A stretch of 34,464 nucleotides of DNA from Blastocatellia bacterium (GTDB taxonomy: Bacteria; Acidobacteriota; Blastocatellia; Pyrinomonadales; Pyrinomonadaceae): NCBI GenBank assembly GCA_016789145.1, contig JAEUQI010000030.1, positions 1-34,464 of the forward strand. The letters are read 5' to 3'. The translations under genes and the position numbers were made by a program. The notes under the pieces were generated by a model. That model was given only the letters and a program-made list of their open reading frames with translations. It searched no databases and was not told the origin of the DNA. Of the stretch, positions 7,834-15,946 are shown one piece after another. Positions within the stretch are counted from its first letter, which is position 1, and each line of letters begins with the position of its first letter.

Positions 7834-8751
7834 CTACTTTCTTGGCGTCGCTTGTAGGTCGATGGCAAAACCAGCCGGTAGGTTTGGCATTACCAACCAC
7901 ACATTATACGTCTTCCATGTTGGACACGGTGCATTAACCGCGCTGTCGAAGTGAGCATTCACAACATAGCGTTTCGCTCGCGGATCATCACTTGTTTCGC
8001 TCGTTGCCTCAAAACTCAAGCCAGGCGGTCGCTCACAATGTCCGCTAGCAAAGCTGTAACCGACGAGCACAGCCTTTTTGAGATCAAGACCGAGATCGCG
8101 TAGGTGATCATTGCAACGCAAACGTTCAGTGCTTTCATTTAACGCTGCCGTAAGGACCGTCTCTGAGTTGATCACCCACTGACTTTGGCCGGACATTGGC
8201 AAACAACCTTTAAGATCGATCTCACTAACATCAATTCGTTCTCGGTGGACGGTCGGAGGTGGCGAGGGAAACTTGAAAGCGTCGTCGCGGTCGCCGGAGT
8301 GGATCCGGTCGATCCGTACTTCTACCATTTCGACCGAGTATCCCTGTGGTAACTTTTCAAACGTTACCCAGCCGGAACGCCTACCTCCGGCTCGGCAACC
8401 TCCGTAGATGTTGTTGATAATCACCTTATACTTCTTTTCCGCATCGACCCGAAAAACCTTGAGCTTGACCCGCATATTGCAATCGCTACCGGCTGACCAG
8501 CGGAATAGCGTCCGGCTTTCCAAATCAAGGTCGACAGAGGGCAGGTCTTTACGACAGCTTTCGAAACTGCTGAGTTTTTTGATCGCATCCAGTTCGTAAC
8601 TACCATCCTTTAGCTGAACACAACCGATAGATCGCTGAAAGGCTGAGGTCTCTGATGGTATCTCTACGTAGCCCACTGGCTGCGCGAAAGATGAGACTGT
8701 TAGGAACAGATAACACGTAAAGACTGCAACGACACTACTTCTGTTTTTCAT
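7834..8751 (-). CDS. Secreted cysteine-rich protein, unknown function
   Basis: 305 residues from the ATG at 8751. The open frame extends 15 codons further into the end of rsmG, but the signal peptide (MKNRSSVVAVFTCYLFLTVS, cleavage near FAQ) begins at this internal methionine. The mature part has eight cysteines, an even number consistent with disulfide pairing in the periplasm or outside. Beta-strand-like stretches (KYKVIINNIYGG, GYSVEMVEVRI) alternate with polar loops and there is a proline run PSPPPT in the middle. No motif points to an enzyme. It lies 16 bp after rsmG, at the end of the cysteine desulfurase cluster, and converges on the SNase-like gene with 6 bp between the stops. Family not recognised. 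Confidence 0.65.
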   Translation of the reverse strand: MKNRSSVVAVFTCYLFLTVSSFAQPVGYVEIPSETSAFQRSIGCVQLKDGSYELDAIKKLSSFESCRKDLPSVDLDLESRTLFRWSAGSDCNMRVKLKVFRVDAEKKYKVIINNIYGGCRAGGRRSGWVTFEKLPQGYSVEMVEVRIDRIHSGDRDDAFKFPSPPPTVHRERIDVSEIDLKGCLPMSGQSQWVINSETVLTAALNESTERLRCNDHLRDLGLDLKKAVLVGYSFASGHCERPPGLSFEATSETSDDPRAKRYVVNAHFDSAVNAPCPTWKTYNVWLVMPNLPAGFAIDLQATPRK

Positions 8752-8767
8752 ACACACAGAGTAGCCG

Positions 8768-9388
8768 CTAATTTCTGTACTTGGGCTTCGAGACAAATAG
8801 ATACCTACGTTCGGATAGCGGCATTAGCTTTTGAACGAGATCAACATGATAGTCTTGCAACAATCCTTGCAATGTCAGTCCGCCGAATAATAATAGTTGG
8901 CGTTTTCCTGCCCACTTTAACAAACGCGGAAGATGTTGAGTGAATTTGTCCAATGCACGACACGACACGAACTGAACATCGCCGACCTTTGTCTCGCCAA
9001 ATTGTTTGTTCTCGACAACTGCGCGTTTTTCAATGTCAAGTTTCCTGATCGCGGTGTCTAAGAATGCAGCTTTCTTCGCCTTTGATTCAACAAGAACGGC
9101 TCTCAGACCCGGGCGTACTAGCAAACACGGTATTGCCGGCATGCCGCCGCCGGAACCGACGTCGATAAACGTCGCATTCGTTGGCAGAAACTCAAGCATT
9201 GTCAGCGATTCGAGAATATGTCTGGTCGCAAATTCGTCAGGTGAACACGGTGCAACGAGATGAAGTAGGGGATTGTGTTCCAGAATAAGGTCGTAATAGT
9301 TCGCGAGCTGATCTAACGAGTCGTCGATCTGAACACCAAATATTGCTTGGTTTTCGCGGAGAGTAGCGATCAGATAATCACGATTCAT
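8768..9388 (-). CDS. rsmG: 16S rRNA (guanine527-N7)-methyltransferase RsmG
   Basis: RsmG (formerly GidB) methylates N7 of G527 in the 530 loop of 16S rRNA using S-adenosylmethionine. The 206-residue length matches the family. An N-terminal helical part (YYDLILEHNPLLHLVA) is followed by the conserved segment TRHILESL, the SAM-binding loop FIDVGSGGGMPAIPC at about 74-88, the acidic residue at the end of strand 2 (VLVESKAKKAAFL), and the VSCRAL motif. Loss of this enzyme is known to give low-level streptomycin resistance in several bacteria. The gene starts 4 bp after the cysteine desulfurase stop codon, so the two are probably co-transcribed and translationally coupled. Confidence 0.92.
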   Translation of the reverse strand: MNRDYLIATLRENQAIFGVQIDDSLDQLANYYDLILEHNPLLHLVAPCSPDEFATRHILESLTMLEFLPTNATFIDVGSGGGMPAIPCLLVRPGLRAVLVESKAKKAAFLDTAIRKLDIEKRAVVENKQFGETKVGDVQFVSCRALDKFTQHLPRLLKWAGKRQLLLFGGLTLQGLLQDYHVDLVQKLMPLSERRYLFVSKPKYRN

Positions 9389-9392
9389 AGTC

Positions 9393-10529
9393 TTAGGCGG
9401 CCATTGTCTGCAATCGCGTAATTATGGGTGGCAGTGTTTCGAGTACTTTGCTGATCTCTTCGTGAGTATTGTATCGACCAAGCGAGAAGCGGATCGAACC
9501 CATTGCTTTTGAAAACGGCACGTTCATTGCGGCCAGTGTCGCCGATGAACGTTTATGTGCGTCGTTACAGGCCGAACCTGTCGAGACACAAATCCCTGCT
9601 TCGTCGAGCAGGTGCATTATCATTTCACCATTTAGGTTCTCAAAGGAAATGTTTGCTGTATTTGGCAGACGATATTCACGCGAACCGTTCACGCTAGAAC
9701 ACGAAATGCTCGTTAGAATTCCGTCCTCAAGCCGCTTTCGAAGCTCGCCAACAGTGTCGTAACACGGCTGTTCGAACGCCAATTTTGCGGCTGCACCAAG
9801 CCCAGCGATCTGATGAACTGCCTCAGTTCCCGCCCGACGTCCCGCCTCTTGGCCTCCGCCGATCGCACACGATGGCAACCCAACACCGTTACGAATGTAC
9901 AACGCTCCGATGCCCTTTGGTGCATGAAACTTGTGGCCCGATATCGACAGCAGATCGACACCGGCATCATGAGAATGTAACGGCATCTTCCCCACTGCAT
10001 TCACGGCGTCCGTGTGAAACAAAGCATCCGAATGCTCGTGAACGACAGCAGCCGCCTCGCGGATCGGAAATCGAACGCCTGTTTCGTTATTCGCCGTCAT
10101 CAGCGAAACGATTGCGGTATCGAGCCTCAGAGACGCTCGAAGTTCATCGAGATCGAGAATGCCTTCCCCATCGACGGCAACCCGAGTGACTTCGCAGCCC
10201 TCGAGTTCGAGCAACGCAGCCATGTTACGGACGGCTTCGTGTTCGACGGTCGAAATAACTATGTGCCGTTTGTCCGTTCCCGCGATAGCTCCGCGGAGAG
10301 CCCAATTGTCGCCCTCAGTGCCGCCCGATGTGAAGACGATCTCGTTCGGCGACGCCGCACCGACAAGCTTTGCGACAATGTCGCGAGCGGCTGCGACGGC
10401 TTCTCGAGCGGCAGCACCGGCAGCATGCGAAGAGGAAGCACTACCAAATTCCACGGTCAAGAACGGCAACATCGCATCCAAAACTTCCGGTGCTATCGAG
10501 GTCGTTGCGTTGTTATCGAGGTATATCAC
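9393..10529 (-). CDS. Cysteine desulfurase (IscS/NifS family)
   Basis: A PLP enzyme that takes sulfur from cysteine as a protein-bound persulfide for iron-sulfur clusters and tRNA thiolation. It has 378 residues and a GTG start at 10529 (MIYLDNNATT is the typical N-terminus). The PLP lysine is K200 in SISGHKFHAPKG, the cofactor-binding TSGGTEGDN lies at 67-75, and the sulfur-accepting cysteine is C321 in STGSACNDAHKRSS. The catalytic loop around C321 looks like the group I (IscS/NifS) type more than the SufS type. It is the first gene of a minus-strand unit with rsmG. No scaffold (iscU/nifU) or mnmA gene is adjacent, so I leave the gene symbol blank. Confidence 0.92.
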   Translation of the reverse strand: MIYLDNNATTSIAPEVLDAMLPFLTVEFGSASSSHAAGAAAREAVAAARDIVAKLVGAASPNEIVFTSGGTEGDNWALRGAIAGTDKRHIVISTVEHEAVRNMAALLELEGCEVTRVAVDGEGILDLDELRASLRLDTAIVSLMTANNETGVRFPIREAAAVVHEHSDALFHTDAVNAVGKMPLHSHDAGVDLLSISGHKFHAPKGIGALYIRNGVGLPSCAIGGGQEAGRRAGTEAVHQIAGLGAAAKLAFEQPCYDTVGELRKRLEDGILTSISCSSVNGSREYRLPNTANISFENLNGEMIMHLLDEAGICVSTGSACNDAHKRSSATLAAMNVPFSKAMGSIRFSLGRYNTHEEISKVLETLPPIITRLQTMAA

Positions 10530-10590
10530 GTTAGCAAGTTTGCGGCTTCAATTTACCATTTGCCGCCGAGCGTTTACAATTCGAAGTATC

Positions 10591-12315
10591 TTGAACGGAA
10601 TACTCACGATCACAGAACCTAATGGCAGACGCTGGGAGTTTGGCGTCGAATCGGGTCGTACATACACGATCGGTCGGGCAAAAGAGAATGACGTAGTCCT
10701 CAACGACCGCCGGGTTTCGAGAAAGCATGCATTCATCTCATCTCAGCCGGACGGTTTTCGTTTAGTTGATGGTGCGGAGGAGAATGGCGAGATCGTTCGT
10801 AGCGTGAATCACGTTTTTGTTAATGGAAAACCGCTGCATGAAAAACTACTTGAAGATGGCGACATTATCACGATCGGCGAATCGCGTATCGAATTTGCGC
10901 TAGTGCGATCGAGCGGTGCTATTCCAGAGCCGCAAGCTGTAGAGCAGATCCACGCTCAAGAACCGGTTGTCGAATCGCCCGGCCCATCGATCTCTTCGGT
11001 TCAATACGAGGACACCCCGTTGGGCCACACTCAAGTCAAGATGTCAGCGAGCGAGATCATCGGCCGCCAATCCCATCTTGTGCTTGATCCGGCCGAAGCA
11101 TCAGCAGACGAAGTAAAAGACCTCCGGCGAAAGGCAAAACTGCTCGAAATAATGTTCGAAATGAGCAAATCGCTCGGCACTGTTTTCGATCTCGAGACGA
11201 TATTTGAGCGTGCGACCGATCTTATTTTCCGTGGCACGCCGGCCGACCGCGTCATTGCTCTTCTTGCGGACGAAACAGTAGATGGCAAGATTCTGAGCTA
11301 TAGCCTTTACCAGATCGCGGCTAAAACCCGCGACGAGAGATTTGCACAGCTATCTGAGAAAATGAGCGTAAGTCGCACTATTACGCAAAAGGTGATGGAC
11401 GAACGCGTTGCGATCCTGTCCCAAGACGCAAAGACCGATGAGCAATTTCAGGGCGCTGAATCTATCGTTTCGCAAGGTATTCGTTCGACGATCTGCGCTC
11501 CTTTGGTGACAGAATCGAATGTCCACGGTGTTATCTATGCAGATAGGCTCGATCCGTTCGCGGCTTTCACTCAGGATCACCTTGAGCTTATCAGCGCAAT
11601 TGCAGCCCAGGCAGCAGTCACTGTTGAAACTATCAAAGGGCATAAACGTCTTGCTCGCGAAGAAGTTGCGCGCGCGAATTATAGTCGATTTATGCCAGAG
11701 TACGTTGTTCAACAGATGCTGGAGCATCCTAATTCGTTCCGTCTTGGAGGCTCGAATCAGACTGTAACCGTGCTGTTTGCAGACATTCGCGGATTTACGT
11801 CTCTGAGCGAACATTCGGACCCTGAAAAGGTCGTAGCTCTCCTCAATCATTATTTTTCGGCAATGACCGAGATCATTTTTGCCCACGGCGGAACTCTCGA
11901 TAAGTATATCGGCGACGGCCTGATGGCACTGTTCGGCGCCCCAACATCAACACCGACCGATGCAGTCAATGCTTTGAAAGCGGCGGTTGCGATGCAAAAG
12001 CGCATCGTGAAGCTTAACGAAGAATTACGCGCCGAAGGGTTTCCCGCGGTCAGCGCCGGTATCGGGTTGCACACGGGAGTTGCAACGGTCGGCTACATTG
12101 GCTCTGACAAGCGTTCGGAGTATACGGCCATCGGCGACACAGTGAACCTCGCAGCTCGGCTCGAATCTAGTGCCGCAGGCGGACAAATTCTGTTTAGCGA
12201 AGCAACCCATAACGCATCGAACAACATCTTTCCTGTCGAGCCGCTTGAGCCTCTCACGGTAAAGAATCGAACGCAGCCTGTTGCCCTGTTCGACTTGAAA
12301 TGGAAACAAAATTAG
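10591..12315 (+). CDS. FHA-GAF class III adenylate cyclase
   Basis: The product should make cyclic AMP from ATP. An N-terminal FHA domain (about 1-105, with GRAKENDVVLNDRRVSRKHA) binds phosphothreonine peptides, a GAF domain follows (about 175-340), and the class III cyclase domain fills about 385-570. Metal-binding D398 (FADIRGFT) and D442 (YIGDGLMALFG) are present, with the substrate residue K438 and a YTAIGDTVNLAARLE segment that fits adenylate rather than guanylate specificity. The frame is open far upstream, but that part is antisense to the cysteine desulfurase gene. The only plausible start I see just before the FHA domain is the TTG at 10591, without a clear ribosome binding site. The product is cytosolic, with no membrane helix. 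It lies 59 bp upstream of mreB. Confidence 0.88.
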   Translation: MNGILTITEPNGRRWEFGVESGRTYTIGRAKENDVVLNDRRVSRKHAFISSQPDGFRLVDGAEENGEIVRSVNHVFVNGKPLHEKLLEDGDIITIGESRIEFALVRSSGAIPEPQAVEQIHAQEPVVESPGPSISSVQYEDTPLGHTQVKMSASEIIGRQSHLVLDPAEASADEVKDLRRKAKLLEIMFEMSKSLGTVFDLETIFERATDLIFRGTPADRVIALLADETVDGKILSYSLYQIAAKTRDERFAQLSEKMSVSRTITQKVMDERVAILSQDAKTDEQFQGAESIVSQGIRSTICAPLVTESNVHGVIYADRLDPFAAFTQDHLELISAIAAQAAVTVETIKGHKRLAREEVARANYSRFMPEYVVQQMLEHPNSFRLGGSNQTVTVLFADIRGFTSLSEHSDPEKVVALLNHYFSAMTEIIFAHGGTLDKYIGDGLMALFGAPTSTPTDAVNALKAAVAMQKRIVKLNEELRAEGFPAVSAGIGLHTGVATVGYIGSDKRSEYTAIGDTVNLAARLESSAAGGQILFSEATHNASNNIFPVEPLEPLTVKNRTQPVALFDLKWKQN

Positions 12316-12374
12316 TGGATTCCTTGTTCGAAAGCGTCTATACTTTGATTGCACCCGAATTCAATTGAGACCTT

Positions 12375-13448
12375 ATGTTAAAGATCTCTTCACTCAAAAA
12401 ACTCGTGACCGATTCGATGGCGATCGACCTCGGAACGGCAAGTACGATAATCGCTGTAAAAGGCCGCGGTATAGTGCTCGATGAGCCGTCGCTCGTGGCC
12501 ATCAACGAGATGAATGAGGAGATCGTCGCGTTCGGGCAGGAAGCAGCGGATATGTCAGGCCGCGAGGGCCGCGACGTTGCGGTTCGTGCACCAATGATCG
12601 GCGGAGTTGTTGGCGATTTTGAGCGTACAAAGAAAATGCTCGCGTATTTCGTCAAAAAGGCGAAAACCGGCGGCTCGAACATCGCGATCCAAGGCGTAAT
12701 GTCGATCGTTTCAGATGTCACACACGTCGAGCAGCGAGCCTTGCTCAATGCTGCCGAAGATGCGGGCATCGGAAAGGTTTTCATGATGGAGGAAGGCCTC
12801 GCCGCGGCTTTTGGTGCCGGAGTTTTGGCCACCGATAAACGCGCTTCGGCGGTTGTGGACATCGGTGCCGGCACAACTAACATCGCCGTAATTGCCAAGG
12901 GTACTATCGTCCATTCAACCTCGGACCGATACGGTAGTAACGCAATAAACGACGCATTGGCGACGCACATTCGCCGGCATCGCGGGCTACAGGTCGGCGA
13001 GGAAACTACTGAGTTTTTGAAGACGAATTTTGCTTCGACATTCTTACCTGAGGACCTTTCAACCTCGATCGAGATCCGTGGACGCGATGTGCAGACCGGT
13101 AGTCCCGGGGCAGTCGAGATAACGGCGGGTGAGGTCTATCCTATCGTCGAGGGCATCGTTCGCCGCATCGCACTTCGTGTCAAGGACACTTTAACCGAGT
13201 TACGTCCCGAAGTCGCGGCAGATATTTATGACCGTGGCGTCATCCTGACCGGTGGCGGAGCCTTGCTGGAGGGTATCGACAAATACCTGCGTGAATTCAT
13301 CAAACTTCCTGTTACGGTTCCTGAAGAACCGCGTTATGCCATCGTCAACGGCCTTGTAAAGATGTTCGATGATCAAGAGCTGCTCGAGCGGGTGGCCAGC
13401 AACGAGCTTAGCATCTTGCAGAACGCAGAGATCCCCTTCGAAGTTTAG
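12375..13448 (+). CDS. mreB: Rod-shape actin homologue MreB
   Basis: A 357-residue bacterial actin that polymerises on the inner membrane and directs lateral wall synthesis. All actin-fold signatures are visible: phosphate 1 (MAIDLGTASTIIAV), connect 1 (NAAEDAGIGKVFMMEEGLAAAFGAG), phosphate 2 (VVDIGAGTTNIAVI), and the adenosine motif (GVILTGGGALLEGI). The MreB-specific RAPMIGGVVGDF segment is slightly altered from the usual PL.DGVI.DF form. The short N-terminal stretch MLKISSLKKLVTD is amphipathic and could bind the membrane. The usual partners mreC and mreD do not follow; instead cdaA and cdaR come next, so this may be a second mreB-like gene or a separated locus. Confidence 0.92.
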   Translation: MLKISSLKKLVTDSMAIDLGTASTIIAVKGRGIVLDEPSLVAINEMNEEIVAFGQEAADMSGREGRDVAVRAPMIGGVVGDFERTKKMLAYFVKKAKTGGSNIAIQGVMSIVSDVTHVEQRALLNAAEDAGIGKVFMMEEGLAAAFGAGVLATDKRASAVVDIGAGTTNIAVIAKGTIVHSTSDRYGSNAINDALATHIRRHRGLQVGEETTEFLKTNFASTFLPEDLSTSIEIRGRDVQTGSPGAVEITAGEVYPIVEGIVRRIALRVKDTLTELRPEVAADIYDRGVILTGGGALLEGIDKYLREFIKLPVTVPEEPRYAIVNGLVKMFDDQELLERVASNELSILQNAEIPFEV

Positions 13449-13506
13449 CTGATTAATACAAATGGTTCTGTGCTATTCTGTCACCGTATTTTTGTGGCAA
13501 CGTAGT

Positions 13507-14337
13507 ATGAACCTGTCGGATCTGATCCCAACATTCAACACACTACGAAGCATTGTCGATTTCACGTTGGTCTTTGTCATCGTGTACGTCGTGCTCAAAT
13601 TGTTGCGCGGCACGCGAGCGGTGCCGACTGTCGTTGGCATGGTTATCTTGGCTTTGGTGTATTGGTTTGCATTAGCTCAAGATCTCGCAACACTCGAATT
13701 TGTCCTCAGATATGCAGTGGCGTTTATAGGCATCGCCATCATCGTCCTGTTCCAATCAGAGATAAGGCAGGCGTTGATCTATTTCGCGAACCGATTTCGA
13801 TTTCCTATCTTACGGAAGCAGCGAGCTCAGTTTGGCGGCAGTGTATACGACGAGATCGTACTCGCCGTAACAACGCTGTCTTCTACAAAAACCGGAGCTC
13901 TAATAGTGATAGAGCGGAACATCGGGCTTAGAAACTTTGTCGATGCGGGTGTGCAGCTAGATGCCCGCATCAGTTACGATCTGCTAGTTTCGATATTCCA
14001 TCCGGAAACGCCTCTCCATGACGGAGCGGTAATTGTTCAGAATGAACGACTTGCCGCCGCATCCGTCTTTTTGCCCTTAACAAAGAACCCCGAGGTCTCG
14101 CGCGAACTTGGTACGCGACACCGAGCCGCAATAGGTATCACTGAAGGTTCGGATGCCATCTCGCTGGTCGTTTCGGAAGAGACCGGCCTGATCACTTATG
14201 TCGAAGGAGGCGAGGTTCGACGCAATCTCGACCCGACGACACTTCGAAAATTGCTGCTTGAAGCAATGGAGATCCCGCTGGTTGAAACCCGCCGCGGAAA
14301 AAGTTTTGCGGCCGAGGCATCGGAGATTACCGAGTAG
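13507..14337 (+). CDS. cdaA: Diadenylate cyclase CdaA (DisA_N domain)
   Basis: Makes the second messenger c-di-AMP from two ATP. It has 276 residues from the ATG at 13507, close to the 273 of the Bacillus subtilis enzyme; the frame also opens 15 codons upstream but without added conserved sequence. Three N-terminal membrane segments (IVDFTLVFVIVYVVLKLL, VPTVVGMVILALVYWFAL and FVLRYAVAFIGIAIIVLF) precede the catalytic DisA_N domain. The catalytic motifs are intact: DGA in LHDGAVIV (D172) and RHR in GTRHRAAIG (204-206). The stop of this gene is 2 bp before the ATG of the YbbR protein, the known regulator of CdaA, so the two form one transcription unit. Adjacent glmM, common in Firmicutes, is absent here. 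Confidence 0.94.
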   Translation: MNLSDLIPTFNTLRSIVDFTLVFVIVYVVLKLLRGTRAVPTVVGMVILALVYWFALAQDLATLEFVLRYAVAFIGIAIIVLFQSEIRQALIYFANRFRFPILRKQRAQFGGSVYDEIVLAVTTLSSTKTGALIVIERNIGLRNFVDAGVQLDARISYDLLVSIFHPETPLHDGAVIVQNERLAAASVFLPLTKNPEVSRELGTRHRAAIGITEGSDAISLVVSEETGLITYVEGGEVRRNLDPTTLRKLLLEAMEIPLVETRRGKSFAAEASEITE

Positions 14338-14339
14338 AA

Positions 14340-15239
14340 ATGGCAGGAAAAAACAAGCTCTTTGCCAAACACATCTTGCGAAAGATCTTTTTAGAAGATT
14401 GGGCGATGAAACTTGTCGCGCTCATAATAACGTTCGGACTATGGTTCGGCGTCACTGTTTTGAGTCGAGGAAAGCAAGCGAGTGAACGCTACAGCGTTAA
14501 GTTAAATTTGCGCGCCGCTGACAACGCGATCGTTACAAATAAATCGGTCGATCAAGTCGAGATACGCGTACGCGGAGTTGATGAGAAGATCGAACAAATT
14601 CAGTCTACTAACCTCGCCGTAAATGTCGATCTCTCAGAGTTTCCGGTTGGCGATAGCATTCTGGAGCTTACGCCAGAGTCTGTATCGGTGCAGCTCCCGG
14701 AAGGAGTCAAACTCGTCGATCTGCAACCAAGCCGCATCGCAGTTTCAGTCGATTCGTTCGCCACGAAGGAAATTCCAGTCAAGCCACAAGTAGATGGCAC
14801 GCTTCCCGTCGGCTTTGAGCTGTACGGTGAGCCTGTGGCAATTCCGGCAAATATTCCCATCCAAGGTTCGGCAAAGCTGATCGCAAGCGTTGATCAATTG
14901 CAAACCGAAAAGATCTCGCTGGACGGCCGAAAGCAGGATTTTGTGGCGAGACAGATCCCGGTAACTTCTGCAAATAATAAGGTTACGATCAACAATACGG
15001 TGGTTGATGTTTCGTTTCGTATCGGCGAGAAGCGAATAGAAAGGTCATTTGTCTTTTCCGTCGATGGCCGGTCCGTATCGGCAGCAATTTTCGGACCTAA
15101 GTCGCTGGTCACAAAGCTGAAGGCCGCGGATCTGATCGTTGAAAATCGGAAAAATGAAGACGGAACGGATTCGGTCACGTTGACACTCCCCGAGGAAATT
15201 CGCGATCAGATCGAAGTCAGGCGTACAAAGATCAACTAA
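14340..15239 (+). CDS. cdaR: YbbR-domain protein, CdaA regulator CdaR
   Basis: A 299-residue membrane-anchored protein with one N-terminal transmembrane helix (about 23-41, KLVALIITFGLWFGVTVL) and an extracytoplasmic part of YbbR-type beta repeats. Signs of the repeats are the recurrent VRG/VDLSEFPVGD, LQPSRIAVSVDSFATKEIPV, and VSFRIGEKRIERSF segments. In Bacillus and relatives CdaR binds the membrane part of CdaA and tunes c-di-AMP synthesis. The gene begins 2 bp after the cdaA stop. Its own end overlaps the convergent esterase gene by 4 bp. Function is inferred from the domain and the position. Confidence 0.85.
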   Translation: MAGKNKLFAKHILRKIFLEDWAMKLVALIITFGLWFGVTVLSRGKQASERYSVKLNLRAADNAIVTNKSVDQVEIRVRGVDEKIEQIQSTNLAVNVDLSEFPVGDSILELTPESVSVQLPEGVKLVDLQPSRIAVSVDSFATKEIPVKPQVDGTLPVGFELYGEPVAIPANIPIQGSAKLIASVDQLQTEKISLDGRKQDFVARQIPVTSANNKVTINNTVVDVSFRIGEKRIERSFVFSVDGRSVSAAIFGPKSLVTKLKAADLIVENRKNEDGTDSVTLTLPEEIRDQIEVRRTKIN

Positions 15240-15913
15240 GATCCACGCAAAAATTTGCGTATGTCGTCCCGCATGTCTTGCGTTATTTCGTGTTTGGCTT
15301 CGTACTGTTTCGAGCGATAGTTCGGCAGCAGCGACCGTAGCTTCTCATCAAATGCCACCAGCTTTTCTTGACTATAAAACTCATCGTCGTCTCCGTAAAG
15401 ATAAAGTGTCGCGGCATCAAATGGCTTGTACATCTCGTTCGTGTCAAGGTCGCCGGGAATTCCGCCGCAGACGCCTATCACGCCGCGAAGCCTATTGCCG
15501 TGCGTAAACGCAAATCGAAAGTTCAGAGCACACGCCTGAGAAAACCCGTATAGATATATCTCGGACGTATCTATCACCCCGTCGGCATCAAGTTGGCCGA
15601 TAATGTCTAAGATGAACTTATGATGGAGTGAGATGTGCTGCTCCGGTTTCTCGTCCGAGAGCCAGCCGTAACCGATACGATATCCGTCAGGCGTCGGCCG
15701 ATAATGCGGATGTGGGGCCTGTATCGACGCAATAACAAAGTTATCAGGGGCTACCAGCCGAGCCTCCCGCATCATATAACGTTTATGAGCTCCGTAGCCG
15801 TGAACTGATATCAGCAATGGGGCTTTTCTCTTATTCTCTGGCTTGTAAAGATCATAATAGAGCCGTAGTTCGGCGGTTATTTCAAGGTCAGTCGCTAGGG
15901 TCGAATCGCTCAT
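15236..15913 (-). CDS. Alpha/beta-hydrolase, carboxylesterase/phospholipase type
   Basis: A 225-residue hydrolase of the alpha/beta fold, close to the carboxylesterase/phospholipase (esterase YpfH-like) group. The nucleophile elbow is GFSQAC, with serine as nucleophile; the acid is in YGDDDEF and the histidine in EAKHEI near the end. The oxyanion region is VHGYGAHKRY. There is no signal peptide, so it is cytoplasmic. The natural substrate cannot be read from sequence. It is divergent from the O-antigen-ligase-like gene, 33 bp apart, and its end overlaps the cdaR end by 4 bp. Confidence 0.82.
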   Translation of the reverse strand: MSDSTLATDLEITAELRLYYDLYKPENKRKAPLLISVHGYGAHKRYMMREARLVAPDNFVIASIQAPHPHYRPTPDGYRIGYGWLSDEKPEQHISLHHKFILDIIGQLDADGVIDTSEIYLYGFSQACALNFRFAFTHGNRLRGVIGVCGGIPGDLDTNEMYKPFDAATLYLYGDDDEFYSQEKLVAFDEKLRSLLPNYRSKQYEAKHEITQDMRDDIRKFLRGS

Positions 15914-15930
15914 CTCGTTTTTCTAATTGC

Positions 15931-15936
15931 TATAAT
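15931..15936 (+). promoter_or_regulatory. Consensus -10 box, possible leaderless start
   Basis: TATAAT at 15931-15936 is a perfect -10 and lies only 10 bp before the ATG at 15947. Transcription would start about 3 nt before the ATG, so the message would be nearly leaderless. No convincing -35 appears at 16-18 bp. If another promoter is used instead, this is a coincidence. Confidence 0.4.
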
Positions 15937-15946
15937 CTTAGCACTT

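Noticed and set aside
10159..10590. N-terminal extension of the adenylate cyclase
   Set aside because: This stretch is antisense to the cysteine desulfurase gene, and the FHA domain begins right after 10591.
13462..13506. Extended start of cdaA
   Set aside because: The family's N-terminus aligns with the ATG at 13507, and the extra 15 residues add nothing conserved.
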